DNA of 64,000 bases, from the NCBI GenBank assembly GCA_001592805.2, contig CP051143.1:1488001-1552000 (forward strand). Reading direction: 5' to 3'. The notes under the pieces are model-generated. The model was not told the origin of the DNA. It ran no database searches and saw only the letters and a program-made list of their open reading frames with translations. Position numbers and translations under genes: made by a program. This DNA is from Peltaster fructicola (lineage: Eukaryota > Ascomycota > Dothideomycetes). Each line of letters begins with the position of its first letter. The first letter of the stretch is position 1. Below are positions 52,908-63,540 of this stretch, piece after piece.

Positions 52908-55109
52908 ATGGCACCGAAGCGCAAGCATGTCACTACCAGCAAAGCTCGTAGTGGCATTGTATCTGGCACGGTCGCCAGAGAAGATTCTGACGATGAACTT
53001 GGATTGGAAGATCACCCATGGGAATTCATCTACGCCAAGGACGATACTGCTAAGGTTGTGGGAGCTCGAATGGGCCGCTTCGAATGCTACATCGGCGACA
53101 CAGTGCTATTGAAAGCTCCTGCAGGCAATGAAGCCTGGGTCGCAATGTTATGGAGCTTCTCAGAGGGCGAGATCGAAGACGAAGACGGAGACATGGTTGT
53201 CGCGAAGAAGGCCGGTATGATCTGGTTCTCATCGCCCAAGGAGATTCGCGGCAAATCCAAGCTTAGTAGCACTTTAACGAACGAGCTTTACATCACGGCC
53301 AACTTTGACGAGAATCCACTGACAACCATCAACGGCAAGGCCAGACTCGTATCTCCGAAACGATACCTCTCGAAGTACCCGAACGGCGTAGTGCCACGCA
53401 GCTCGAAAGACTATGGTAAGATATTCACCTGTAGACGAGGCGTGAATCCGAGGACAGCGACGTACACAGAAGAGTTTGTATGGGAAGATGTATATACAGG
53501 GAGCCAAGACATGGGCCGGCTGGTGAAGATGGTTGAGGACCAGACAATCAAAACGAGGAAGAGAAAGGCGCATGCAGATCTTCACGAGAAGAATGCAGCC
53601 GGCGAGCCGAGCACACCATCCAAGCGAAGAAAGACAACCGATCCGACACCCACTCCCTCTAAGGTGATGCAGAACACGCCGCGAGTGTTAGTCACACCGT
53701 CACACAAGAGGATCATGACCAAGAAACCATTGGAGTTCACACCACTTGGCACACGTCTGCTAGATGTTACTGCACAAACTGCATCACCTCATCAGCTTGC
53801 ACGATCAACACTACATGTCTCTGCAGTTCCTCATGCGTTGCCTTGTCGAGAGACAGAGTTCGATCAGGTCTACTCACACCTCGAAGCAGCGATCACAGCT
53901 GGTACCGGATCTTGCATATACATCTCTGGCACGCCAGGTACAGGCAAGACAGCCACAGTGCGAGAGGTCGTTGCTTCACTGCAAGCATCAGTTGCAGACG
54001 AACAGCTTGATGACTTCTACTTTGTGGAGATCAATGGCATGAAGATTGTGGAGCCCAATCAGTCCTATGCAATGTTGTGGGAGGCACTGCAGGGCGACCG
54101 AGTCAGTCCTTCGCATGCTCTCGAGCTTCTGGAGCAAGAGTTTACAACGCCGTCACCACGAAGAGTGCCGTGTGTAGTGCTGATGGACGAACTTGACCAG
54201 CTTGTCACACGCAATCAGGGAGTCATGTACAACTTCTTCAACTGGCCACAACTACGACATAGTCGACTGATAGTCCTCGCTGTGGCGAACACAATGGACT
54301 TGCCTGAGAGAACTCTAAGCAACAAGATCAGCTCACGACTTGGCTTGACCCGTATCACATTCCCAGGTTATACATATACGCAGCTTATGTCGATCATCCA
54401 GAGTCGACTGGAAGGCATAGGGCACGTGGTGGTCGAGTCAGATGCGGTTCAATTCGCTAGTCGAAAAGTCGCAGCTGTCTCGGGAGATGCTCGTCGAGCA
54501 TTAGATATCTGTCGCCGAGCTGTGGAGATCGCTGAGCAAGATGTCTTCGACCAAAAAGAAAATGCTGCCCCAGATACGCCCAGTAAGACTGGTCTACTCA
54601 AGAGTACGCAAGGGACTGTCACAATTGCGACGGTCAAAAGAGCTATCAATGAGGCAACTTCAACGCCGCTGACCGCCGCCTTACGCTCGCTACCACTGGT
54701 ATGCAAGCTGTTCCTGGCAGCCTTGCTCGCTCGAAACAGACGATCCGGTCTCACTGAAGCAGTGATCGGCGATGTCGTAGACGAAGCGAGACGATTATCC
54801 CTCATGACACAGACCAAAGCCATCGAGGAGTGCTTACTCGCATCTGACTATCAGCTGATGACCACAGACCACAAGCCCAATGCTCCTGGCAAGCGTGGCA
54901 AGCCACAGGTGAAGCCAGACCTAGACAAAGCTGCAAGAGTGAGGTGTCTTGGTTTGGCTGCAGTTTCGCTTGCAGAATCAGGCATCGTTGTTCTCGAGAT
55001 GAGGCACGGTGACCGCGTGGGCAGGATCCGATTGGCAGTGCAAGATGAGGACATACGGCTGGCTCTTCGAGACGACGAGCAGTGTCTAGGTCTTGGCTTA
55101 AACGCATGA
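52908..55109 (+). CDS. ORC1: Origin recognition complex subunit 1
   Basis: Single exon, 733 residues. A BAH domain (about 40-200, including YIGDTVLLKAP and the block near GKIFTCRRGVNPRT) is followed by a basic linker with TPSK repeats, likely CDK-type sites, and an AAA+ domain: GTPGTGKTATVREV (Walker A, about 341), VLMDELDQLVT (Walker B, about 423), NTMDLPER (sensor 1) and SGDARRALDICRRAVE (sensor 2). A winged-helix C-terminus completes the protein. Orc1 is the ATPase subunit that binds origins and loads MCM with Cdc6. The frame is open upstream to 52818, but ATG 52908 (MAPKRKHVT) is the natural start. Confidence 0.95.
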   Translation: MAPKRKHVTTSKARSGIVSGTVAREDSDDELGLEDHPWEFIYAKDDTAKVVGARMGRFECYIGDTVLLKAPAGNEAWVAMLWSFSEGEIEDEDGDMVVAKKAGMIWFSSPKEIRGKSKLSSTLTNELYITANFDENPLTTINGKARLVSPKRYLSKYPNGVVPRSSKDYGKIFTCRRGVNPRTATYTEEFVWEDVYTGSQDMGRLVKMVEDQTIKTRKRKAHADLHEKNAAGEPSTPSKRRKTTDPTPTPSKVMQNTPRVLVTPSHKRIMTKKPLEFTPLGTRLLDVTAQTASPHQLARSTLHVSAVPHALPCRETEFDQVYSHLEAAITAGTGSCIYISGTPGTGKTATVREVVASLQASVADEQLDDFYFVEINGMKIVEPNQSYAMLWEALQGDRVSPSHALELLEQEFTTPSPRRVPCVVLMDELDQLVTRNQGVMYNFFNWPQLRHSRLIVLAVANTMDLPERTLSNKISSRLGLTRITFPGYTYTQLMSIIQSRLEGIGHVVVESDAVQFASRKVAAVSGDARRALDICRRAVEIAEQDVFDQKENAAPDTPSKTGLLKSTQGTVTIATVKRAINEATSTPLTAALRSLPLVCKLFLAALLARNRRSGLTEAVIGDVVDEARRLSLMTQTKAIEECLLASDYQLMTTDHKPNAPGKRGKPQVKPDLDKAARVRCLGLAAVSLAESGIVVLEMRHGDRVGRIRLAVQDEDIRLALRDDEQCLGLGLNA

Positions 55110-56217
55110 TCCTCAGAACCATTGATACCATTGACATACTACCGACGTAGACGAGGTAAGCTGCACCTTCTTCTTGCTTCACACTGCACTATCCTGCGTG
55201 AGCCTCTGCGCTTTCTACCCGCTTCAAGCGTAGCAAGCCATCAAGGTTACAATGTATGACGGCTTCGAAACGAATGGCGTGTCCAGAGAAGGTATACAAG
55301 CCGAGACGGTAGTTATGAGGGAACGCTTGATTGCATCCTCCACACAGCCTTTCCTGCTGCCAGTCATTGAAACCAATGATTAGCTGGCACGCGCACCGGA
55401 CCACAACGTGAGGTTTCAAGAGTATATTTGCCCGATGTAACATTGTGGCAGAACCACTCAGCCGCATGCAAGTGTCAGAAAAGCTACGCTAAGTCAGGTC
55501 CTCCAGTTCAGCTTTGTCAGTCATCGAGAAATCTTGTTGATCCTTCGAGCTGCTAGGTCCAAGCTTCATCGCTCTACTGGACTAGCATAACATGAGACAG
55601 ACATAACGGGCAAGTAAGGATATTGGAGACGCCTTCACAAACGAGCAGGCCGAGAGGCACACTCACTGGACATGTCCAGGTCTGAGATACAACCGAAGAT
55701 CTTGTACACAGTCGCCAACTTAAGACTTCTCACAGATCTACTGGGACGTACGAGGTCCAGTCCTAAGAGATGCTGTACACTGTGGCTGTCTCATGTTACT
55801 GTTGCATACTGGCTAACAACAGACCTGGTAGCATCGTACCGCAACGATTGGCATTGCGACCTTCATAGCAAGGTCGTGGTCCGGGTCAGTGCTGCTGACT
55901 GCAGGACCAGTAACCAGGACAGCAGGCTTGAGTGAAAAGACCGCACGAGGGATTACAGCGTAGTGCTGATGTAGCGACTACTGCGAACTGCAAGACCTCC
56001 GTATTTTGCTTACAATTCTCAGGATACGCCAGAAGTTGCTTCTACAATCCTGTGGCTTGTCACTAGCTGAACCTCTTCACAATCTTCAGACCAAGGATTG
56101 CTGCAAGACCGGTGGTCAGTGATGTTGCGAAGGGTATAAAGATGGGCACCTCGCCAGGCTCAACTGCAGCACACTCAACCAGAAGTCCACATCGAAGCAA
56201 TATCTCTCACTACAATC
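55110..56217. other. Intergenic region
   Basis: About 1.1 kb between ORC1 and the secreted Cys-rich protein, both on the plus strand. Only short frames are present. A TATA-like GGTATAAAGATG sits at 56134-56145, roughly 75 bp upstream of the next ATG, a plausible core promoter. Confidence 0.5.
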
Positions 56218-56961
56218 ATGCCTAGCACCTGGGCTATCTCTGCCATCGCCTTGGCGACCCTTCTCAGAGCCGTCAGTGCTCAGGGAATGACCATGGTTCC
56301 TGCAGCTTTCGATGCCACTGCCTACAACCAGATGGTGGACTGTATCAAGGAGACCGGCGTCAACTACGACGTTGCCATAGATGACGGACGAACCGTCATC
56401 ATTCCAGCCGAAGGCCAGCAGATCAACCTCGACGACACTGACAAGGCTCTGGGAACCTGCCTGGACACCTACGCACCAGTGCTAATGATGGCTGTTGACG
56501 ACGGCAGAGACAACACTGCTGAGAAGCCTTCTCAATCATTGGACCTCGCAACCGCCGACTGGGCCTTGTCGAACGGTGCACAAGGCATGACTTCTCAGAA
56601 CGGCAGTCTTGGCGCTATTGAAGAGCGTGCTCCACTCTCGGGCAGCCTTCTCGCTACAAGAGCAGCACCAAGGGCATACTTCTACGCCTATGGATCTTTC
56701 GAGAAGAAATGCCACAGTCCTGGCCATGTCGCAACTTACACTGGACAATGCAAGTCTCAGGCATCAGCATACACATCCATCGCTTTCGGTAATGCTGATC
56801 CTACTCACACTCTCCGTGTCTCCCTTTGGCCACATCACGATTGCGGTCGTGGCTACGCAAAGGGCAAAGATGGCCGCCGTAACATTTCAGTTGCTCCTAA
56901 CCACGACTCCACTTGCCAGGAGAAGACTACATACTCTTGGTATGGTGTCTACTGCTGCTAG
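56218..56961 (+). CDS. Secreted cysteine-rich protein, possible effector
   Basis: Single exon, 247 residues. The signal peptide (about 1-21, cleaving after VSA) is followed by an acidic middle region with two Cys. The C-terminal 95 residues form a compact domain with six Cys: KKCHSPGH, TGQCKSQ, HDCGRGY, STCQEK and a final double Cys (VYCC at the very end). This fits a disulfide-stabilised fold. An AAPRAYFYAYGSF junction preceded by LLATRA could be a processing site. I recognise no family. The promoter has a TATA-like element. Secreted effector, toxin-like or antimicrobial roles cannot be told apart from sequence. Confidence 0.82.
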   Translation: MPSTWAISAIALATLLRAVSAQGMTMVPAAFDATAYNQMVDCIKETGVNYDVAIDDGRTVIIPAEGQQINLDDTDKALGTCLDTYAPVLMMAVDDGRDNTAEKPSQSLDLATADWALSNGAQGMTSQNGSLGAIEERAPLSGSLLATRAAPRAYFYAYGSFEKKCHSPGHVATYTGQCKSQASAYTSIAFGNADPTHTLRVSLWPHHDCGRGYAKGKDGRRNISVAPNHDSTCQEKTTYSWYGVYCC

Positions 56962-57452
56962 TTGGTCTCGAAGTAAGCTGAAGATGGGACGCTCGAAGTT
57001 CATTGGTCCTTATGGCCATCACTCGGTTGTAAGGGGCTGTGTTGGTCGTTGAAGATAGCTGTTGTATTGCACTCTGTTACGTATCGATTCGAGGGTCGAC
57101 CAATCTGTCCTGTTAGTCTTGTTGTGCTTGCTCTATAAGTTTGAAGCGCTTGGATCATCGTAGTCAACACAACATCGTGCATTCGATCATAAGACGCACA
57201 TTCTCACGAGCCGCAATCCTTCCCAGAGATTCTGCCTGATGTGTTACGTTGCAACGTGGTTTGCTAGTGCTCACCTTGAATACTACCTTGCCTGTAAACC
57301 TCTTTGTCAACCTGCTGCAGACAACAACGGTTCGATCAAGCCAACATTGGTCTGACGCTCAAACATCAAGTGGCATAATCGTTGCATACTTGTAGCAAAC
57401 AAGCAGATCTCTCACCAGAAGCAGCACACGCCAGCGTGTTCTAGCAGCAAGC
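56962..57452. other. Intergenic region
   Basis: 491 bp between two co-directional genes; no gene or structured element recognised. Confidence 0.45.
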
Positions 57453-58133
57453 ATGGCTATACCTCAAGAGATCCCGCTGTACAACTCCAAGGTAGGCGCT
57501 GCAGACGTCTACCTTGTTGAACAATGGGACAAACATACTGGCTCAGCACTGGAGCGTCGAAACGCGATCTTTCGAGACTTTATAGCTCTTGGAATGAAAG
57601 GCAGGTGGGAATATCACAAGCGTGCTGAGGACTTCCCATTCAATGAGCACGAGAAGACAATACTGGAGTGCCGGACGTGGTCTGAGAGATCACAAGCAGA
57701 GTGGATGACTGGCAGCTCACTACGCGTAATGTTCAGCAGCAGCAGTAGCAATGTGCAGCTCAACGAGCAGCAACTCGAGTGGTGTACTCGCTGGGGAGGC
57801 GATGCAGAAGAAGTCGTCTGCTATGACATGGAAGCCCTCCCAGAAAGGGTCTTCTGCCTGACTGCATACGATGACCCTTCTGATGTCGAGGAAGCCAGAC
57901 AGGAGCATGACCAGAGCTTGTGGGTCAGCGGTTTCTACTGGGTGGCTGGTGATGAATTGAAGATCGTGTGGGTTGATGAGTTTGGCCAGACGGTCAGAGA
58001 GAAGCTGTGCAACAAGGAGGACCTTGAAACGGACGGCGAGGCATTCAATGAGTATAAGCCATTCGAGAGTAGATGGTGGACCGAAGCCACACCTGTTGGC
58101 AAGTACGCGAGAGATGAATGGTGGTTGTCTTGA
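57453..58133 (+). CDS. Acidic cytosolic protein of unknown function
   Basis: Single exon, 226 residues with no signal peptide or membrane helix. It is strongly acidic and rich in Trp/Glu (for example FESRWWTEATPVGKYARDEWWLS at the end; QEHDQSLWVSGFYWVAGDELKIVWVDEFG). The beta-prone, Trp-rich second half suggests a compact domain. A good ATG (gcATGGC) and coherent composition support it as a real gene. I do not recognise a family. An antisense open frame at 57720-58571 overlaps it and is rejected. Confidence 0.7.
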   Translation: MAIPQEIPLYNSKVGAADVYLVEQWDKHTGSALERRNAIFRDFIALGMKGRWEYHKRAEDFPFNEHEKTILECRTWSERSQAEWMTGSSLRVMFSSSSSNVQLNEQQLEWCTRWGGDAEEVVCYDMEALPERVFCLTAYDDPSDVEEARQEHDQSLWVSGFYWVAGDELKIVWVDEFGQTVREKLCNKEDLETDGEAFNEYKPFESRWWTEATPVGKYARDEWWLS

Positions 58134-58393
58134 GCGGTATCCTTGTCCCAGAGCTGCATGCGGTGCGCATTCATTGTGCGCGATGGAGTCAGATAGATCA
58201 GTCTTGTACTGAGCTACTTCGTTACCGGCAGGCTTTCGGGTCAGTCGCGCAGACAATCGATGGCCGTTGATGTTGCGGTCTCCATGCAAGGAAAACAGTT
58301 CAGCAATGACGAGTGAGGTATCATCCTCAAAAGCTCCTGCTTGTGTCCAGCCTCCTACCTCTCTCATCATACATCTCGCCGACTTCTTTGCCA

Positions 58394-59390
58394 ATGCGCC
58401 TCGTGCCATACAGGACGCAGCTATCCTCGCAATGTAGACGACTTGCCACAGCTGCTCCAGTGCAGCGTGTACCAACCCTAGCAAATGCCGCCGTCGACAC
58501 ATTTCGCGAAGCTTACAACGCACAGAGTCCAGTGTTGCTACCACACCAAGCACTGAGCTCTCTACCTGCAATAAAGAGATGGTTCACGAGCGCTCGTGGC
58601 TCGCAAGAGATCAATGCATCATACCTGTCAAAGTTTGGCGCAACCATGGTGCCTCTGGAGTTCTCAGATGGACGGACCTTTGCACGAGTTCAGCATCCTC
58701 TAGCATTCTTCCTGGAGTGTCTGGCATCAGCAACGTCACGCCATGTTGAGACACCAAATCGATATTTCAGTTCTTACGTCCCAGGCGCACGTGCTATGCG
58801 CCGTGTCAAGCAGAGCAACACATTCTTCAACAAGACAGCACCTGCGGCAGGCACAACACAAATCTATCTAGCACAAGCGCCGATATCAGAGCTACCGTGG
58901 CCATTGCGTGCCGATTTGCCTGTGCCAGAGCTGGTTACCAAGGCTGGAAAGGGCGATATCTACGATTCGTCTATCTGGGTTGGTCAAGCCCCGACGTATA
59001 CACCGCTTCACAAGGATCCAAACCCAAACCTATTCGTCCAGCTGGCTGGCTCGAAGGTTGTCAGGTTATTCAGACCCGACGTAGGACGAGGAATATTCGC
59101 TGAAGTGCAAGAGATGGTCGGCGGGAACAGCTCGGCGGCGATCAGAGGCGAGGAAATGATGATGGGTGCTGAAAGAGCGGCGTTAGACCAGAGGGTCTGG
59201 TCTGACAACGATACTTGTGCGTTTGTATATGAGGCAGAGCTCCACAGCGGCGATGCGTTGTTCATTCCGAAGGGCTGGTGGCATAGCATCAAGAGCACGG
59301 GCAGTGGTATCAACGGTTCCGTAAGTACCTTGCAAACCCGTGCTGAGCCATACTGATGTCTTCCTGCAGGTCAATTGGTGGTTCAGATGA
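58394..59390 (+). CDS. JmjC/cupin-like dioxygenase, probable mitochondrial
   Basis: Two exons (58394-59320, 59370-59390; intron 49 bp) encode 315 residues; the second exon supplies only VNWWFR and the stop, the usual end of a cupin_8/JmjC domain (GSVNWWF). The N-terminus (MRLVPYRTQLSSQCRRLATAA) looks like a mitochondrial presequence. Iron-binding residues are in PLHKDPNPNLFVQLAGSKVVRLF (HxD) and PKGWWHSI (distal His). A 2-oxoglutarate-dependent hydroxylase of the FIH/tRNA-hydroxylase type is suggested; the substrate is unknown. The frame upstream opens with GTG only, so ATG 58394 is used. Confidence 0.87.
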
Positions 59391-59683
59391 GGTGTAATGT
59401 GCGTGAGCTCGTCTGCACGACATAGCAGAAGGCGTGGTGGTGTTGCACTGCAGCTGTCGAGTTTGGTCAGCAATAACTCTGCCGCAACCTTGTGATATAC
59501 ACAACCAGATGGATGTTTTGCAAAGAGTCATGATACCCATGAGAAGCCTGTACACAACTTGATTGATACACAACAGTGACGTAAGACCAAGAGCAACAAG
59601 CTCGAAAACAATGCGGAATATACCATGATCTTGTGCGCAACGTCTTCAACTGCTCGCACACACAAATCTACCATAATCTCGCT

Positions 59684-60410
59684 ATGGACAAGCTCGTTGA
59701 TATCAGCCAACCAAGCCTCTGGAGTGAGTTTGTACTGCCTCGAAGTTGTTCTCGTCCCTAATCATCGACATCTAGTCGCCGCTGGCGCTATTGTTTTCAA
59801 TCCTACCTTCTGGAACCTCGCAGCACGATCAGAATACCACAACAAGACCTTGACTAAGCTCGCGGGCGGTAACAGGCTTTATGGCTGCTACGCTCTCGCC
59901 GTGATCATCTTTACCATTGGAATTGTACGCGATAGCTTGTACGAACGTGCACTACGAGCGCAGCCTACCCATGAACTGCTCACGTCACCATTGAGCCAGG
60001 CATTGGCCGTGGCGCTCTTCGCAAGCGGCAATGTGCTCGTCCTGACCTCGATGTGGGCACTAGGCGTCACGGGAACGTACCTGGGCGACTACTTCGGCAT
60101 TCTAATGGACGACATTGTTACTGGCTTCCCGTTCAATGTTACCAGCAGTCCTATGTACACCGGATCGACTATGAGCTTCCTCGGCACTGCTCTTTGGTAT
60201 GGCAAGCCTGCTGGCGTCGCACTCACTGCTCTCGTGTATGTGGTGTATCAGGTCGCCTTGTCCTTCGAAGATCCCTTCACTAGCAACATCTATGCTCAGA
60301 GAGATGCACAATCGATAGGTGGAAAGACGGAGCCGCAAGGCGGTAGGATGGAACCACAGGGTGGTCGCATGGAGCCAAAGGGTGGTAAGACGAGACCGAA
60401 GGGAGACTGA
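59684..60410 (+). CDS. OPI3: Phospholipid N-methyltransferase (OPI3/PEM2)
   Basis: Two exons (59684-59723, 59776-60410; intron 52 bp) encode 224 residues. The first exon gives only MDKLVDISQPSLW. Conserved blocks: FNPTFWNLAARSEYHNKTLTKL, then SGNVLVLTSMWALGVTGTYLGDYFG, which carries the SAM-contacting region, and FPFNVTSSPMYTGSTMSFLG. It has several helices and methylates phosphatidyl-monomethyl/dimethylethanolamine to phosphatidylcholine at the ER. The tail after YAQRDAQ is unusual: four tandem heptads of the type GG[KR][TM][ER]P[QK] at 60318-60401, absent from family members I know. Confidence 0.93.
60318..60401 (+). repeat. Four tandem 21-bp repeats in the OPI3 tail
   Basis: Units of 21 bp (60318-60338, 60339-60359, 60360-60380, 60381-60401) encode GGKTEPQ, GGRMEPQ, GGRMEPK and GGKTRPK. 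They end three codons before the end of the ORF, stop included. The repeat makes a highly charged C-terminal extension that may vary in copy number between strains. Confidence 0.85.
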
Positions 60411-60625
60411 AAGGTTGTGCTTCGAACTGGCAGGCGTGCTTGGCACTCGCGAAGTGCTCTCCAACCAAAAGGTCCTCTTCTCGTGCGCTCAACCGCACAC
60501 TGGCAGATACGTAGTGCTCGTGTTTAGCGCTCAATCCAGCTCACATCTCGTCAAAGCAGGAGACTCGTCAGACTTCTAGGCTTTATCCAGTTGTTATTCA
60601 ACCAACTCTTACAGCATCGTTGCTG

Positions 60626-61052
60626 TCACTTGATGCATAGCTCCATAGTTTCGTTTAGTTGTCTCAACGTCCGGTCGAAATCGAGATATGCTGCCCTGCG
60701 ATGAGGATAAATTTTGCTTGTCCTGCACGCTCGTTCATCAGCTGCGGGTCGAGCAAGATACGTAGAGAACTCACGTTAACGATCGTTGCAGTCGCTCTCG
60801 TTCGCCCCAAACGCGCACAATGTTCTTCGTAAGCTTGTACTCAAGGCCTCGGACTGTGATGGCATTGTCTAGAAACTCCAGTGTCCGACTGATCTTTCGA
60901 GGGCTGAAGTCATCGCGACTGTCTTTGTCGAATGCTGCGCGGATATGTCTTCGTACTATGTACTGATCGGGCTTCTCGAAATGCACAGCACGTAGAGCTG
61001 CTCGTTGAAGATGACGGTAGGCATGAACAACCTCAAGGTCGGTCACTGCCAT
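60626..61052 (-). CDS. Small mitochondrial-type protein resembling DUF1763/LYR proteins
   Basis: Two exons (61052-60775, 60695-60626; intron 60696-60774, 79 bp, long for this window) encode 115 residues. MAVTDLEVVHAYRHLQRAALRAV resembles the LYR-type first helix, followed by YIVRRHIRAAF, SRTLEFLDNAITVRGLEYKLTKN and, after splicing, AAYLDFDRTLRQLNETMELCIK. Without splicing the frame stops at 60771 in the donor itself. This matches my memory of the fungal DUF1763 family, which has no firmly assigned function but is expected in mitochondria. Confidence 0.78.
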
Positions 61053-61290
61053 GGAAAAGGCATGCCGTGGGTTGTGTTGTTATGTTTGGATTTACCATGG
61101 AGGCAGAGTGTTCGGGGTCATTGCTGCAAAGCTTCACCTGATGACGAAGCTGACTGGTACGAAACACGGAGCCTTACAACGAGAAGCTACAGAGAGATGA
61201 GACTATGCAGAACGGATCGGACGGAGTCAGGGTAGCTAAAGTACTGTCAATGAACATTCACAGATGTCACTGAGCTATCAAACATATCAG

Positions 61291-62664
61291 CTATGGATGA
61301 CTTTTGGCTGAAGGCTTCAAAGACCTATGCCGGAACCAACGTCCAAGCTGCTGCTCGCGACCAGATACTGAACGTTTAAGGATGGCGCCATTCGAGCAAG
61401 TTGTGCCCGCTGCGACAGCTTGCCAGACAACCTGACCATGGTCACAGAGACCAAACTGAGTCGGGCCATTGCAAAGAAGAGCGCCGTCCTGTGGGCAGCT
61501 GTTGCTACCACTCACTGCACTAGCGACACTGCTGGGCGTGCTGCTTTCAGCAATCTGTGTTGTGGAAGTTTGCATCGCTAGGGTTTGTGTCACGACTGCT
61601 TGTGTAGCCACGCTGCTTGCGACAGCAGAGTATACCACAGGAAGATAGCTGCTTTGCTGAAGCGAAGAGGATGTATCCGAAGCACTGCTTAACGCAGAAG
61701 CCAGAGAGGTGCTTGTGACGAATCCAGATTGACTGGCTGTCTGCGGTAATGGCGCACTACCGGAAACAGCTGAGTACTGGCTGCTGCTTGGTACCACTAC
61801 TGAGGTGGAAGTGCTCGCGGCGGCAGAAGACTGTACGTACTGTCCATTATTTGCGGATGCGGTCACAGCAGCGGACATAGCTGCACCAGACGTGGTAGTT
61901 GTTGCAGTGCCGTTACTCTGTGCAGCTGCTTGATAGCCCTGCACGCCTTGTGTCTGCGCGGCCGCAGCAGCAGCACAAGCTGCGCCGGTGGCGCTCGCAA
62001 GCTTGTCTGCAGTGTCTCCCGTCAAGACGTACTGTCCAGGATTTGGTATGATCTGGTTTGAAGACTCGACACTTCCACACTGGGTAGATGGCAGGTTGAT
62101 GATATACATATTGGGAAGCGTGTTGTAGTAGTCCTGATTGTCGGCGCCTCCAGTGACAGTGATCGGTGCACAATTCATGTAGATCTCTCGATTGCCGACT
62201 CGGTTGTACCAGGTCCATGCTAAGGTTGCTACGCCGTTCGGAAAGTTCTGCGGGATCTTGAATGTAAACGTATCAGTACCAGAGTTGCCAGCTGACGCAA
62301 CAGGACAGCCGCCCTCGTAGACTTGGATGATCTTCCACGTGCTGTTGGTGGTTGGTTCATGGTCAAGGGAGACAGCAAGCTGACAAGTGCCACCACCGTG
62401 AGATGCCGAGCCAGTGAAGCTGAGAGTTTGTGAATCGCCAACAGCCATGTTGTTCATCTGTGAGATCTTGTAGACTCCAGCGCGTTGCTTGCATGGGAAG
62501 TCAGAACCAGAGCTACCGATGGCGACATCCTTCAATGGAGAGTTGTCCAGCGTGTCAGTGCCAAAGGGCACAGGCGATTTCATTATCAGGTGAGACGAGC
62601 CAAGATTTGCCCAGCTTAGAGCGAGGGTTGCCAGGAGGCAAGCGTTGTGAAGTGTGTAGACCAT
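61291..62664 (-). CDS. AA11-type lytic polysaccharide monooxygenase with C-terminal Cys module
   Basis: Single exon, 457 residues. Signal peptide cleavage after GSS leaves an N-terminal His (HLIMKSPVPFG), the first copper ligand of the histidine brace. The second is in SGSASHGGGTCQLAVSLD. FPNGVATLAWTWYNRVGNREIYMNCA is the LPMO core. A Ser/Thr/Ala-rich linker of about 170 residues leads to a Cys-rich module (CPQDGALLCNGPTQFGLCDHGQVVW...CSNG), a likely chitin-binding X278-like unit. AA11 enzymes oxidatively cleave chitin. The final 25 residues are Arg-rich and poorly conserved-looking. Confidence 0.9.
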   Translation of the reverse strand: MVYTLHNACLLATLALSWANLGSSHLIMKSPVPFGTDTLDNSPLKDVAIGSSGSDFPCKQRAGVYKISQMNNMAVGDSQTLSFTGSASHGGGTCQLAVSLDHEPTTNSTWKIIQVYEGGCPVASAGNSGTDTFTFKIPQNFPNGVATLAWTWYNRVGNREIYMNCAPITVTGGADNQDYYNTLPNMYIINLPSTQCGSVESSNQIIPNPGQYVLTGDTADKLASATGAACAAAAAAQTQGVQGYQAAAQSNGTATTTTSGAAMSAAVTASANNGQYVQSSAAASTSTSVVVPSSSQYSAVSGSAPLPQTASQSGFVTSTSLASALSSASDTSSSLQQSSYLPVVYSAVASSVATQAVVTQTLAMQTSTTQIAESSTPSSVASAVSGSNSCPQDGALLCNGPTQFGLCDHGQVVWQAVAAGTTCSNGAILKRSVSGREQQLGRWFRHRSLKPSAKSHP

Positions 62665-63540
62665 CTTGAGATGTGCTTTTGCTCGGGAATTTTCTGTCTA
62701 ACTCAGACCGGCTGAGGTGCTGTGTGAAGGGCGTAAGGAGTGTATGTAGGTGAGATGGAAAAGAAAGATCACATCAAGTGATTGGTATAGTTGGCAGACA
62801 AAGAGGATGAGGACCTTACCATGCTGAGTACATATAATTGTCGTCGATTGTCGGCATTGTCATGACACAATGTCCTTGTTCTACAGCCATCAATATTCGT
62901 GGCGCTTAAGTGCTCCACCTCGAGTATGTGATCGTGGAGTCTGGTATCAGTACAAAATGTGTGACGAGTCTTGTCAATGATCAGGTCAACTCGCTGGTCT
63001 GGTCATTGACAGTGGTGAAACATGATATTCGTCCTTGTTACGCATTGTCGATGGTCCGGGATTGTGAGGTCGCTCGACAGGCCTCTTGCGCTTGACATAG
63101 TGTATCGACTGCATTCCAGTGAGACAGAAGTGAAGTTTTGCTGTGCGATAGTGCTGTGCAGATGCGTAGTCGTAGTTCGCAGTAGCAAGTCATGGTTGGT
63201 CGGCATGCTGCTACTTGAAACGAAGCTAGATCTTCAGCGCTTCAGATCTGACAGCCGGACAGCCTGTGGCCTTGGTCGACGACACTGCATCTCGAGCAAT
63301 GAGCAACACCGGCTTAGTCTGGTAGTGAGCATGTGTCGGTCAGGACTGCATCCAACAGAATGTGCTCCAAGGGGTGAACGTCAAGAGCTGTAAAGTGAAG
63401 TCGAGTCAAAGGGCACGATTTCCGAGCACTGCGGGCGTCACCTCCGAGCCAATCACAATGCTTCCGGGAATATCTATGGCTCACAGCAGTTCCACTACCA
63501 TTAAAACGACTACCTCGAACCACATCAACATCATCACATC
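62665..63540. other. Intergenic region, divergent promoters
   Basis: 876 bp between the LPMO and the last gene. Short frames (for example 63022-63393 plus) have no domain and no codon character I trust. No repeat or RNA gene recognised. Confidence 0.45.

Noticed and set aside
57320-57345. tRNA B-box-like sequence GGTTCGATC
   Set aside because: No matching A box, acceptor stem or terminator T-run around it.
57720-58571. Minus-strand ORF of 283 codons
   Set aside because: Antisense to the acidic protein and the JmjC-like gene, with irregular composition and no domain.
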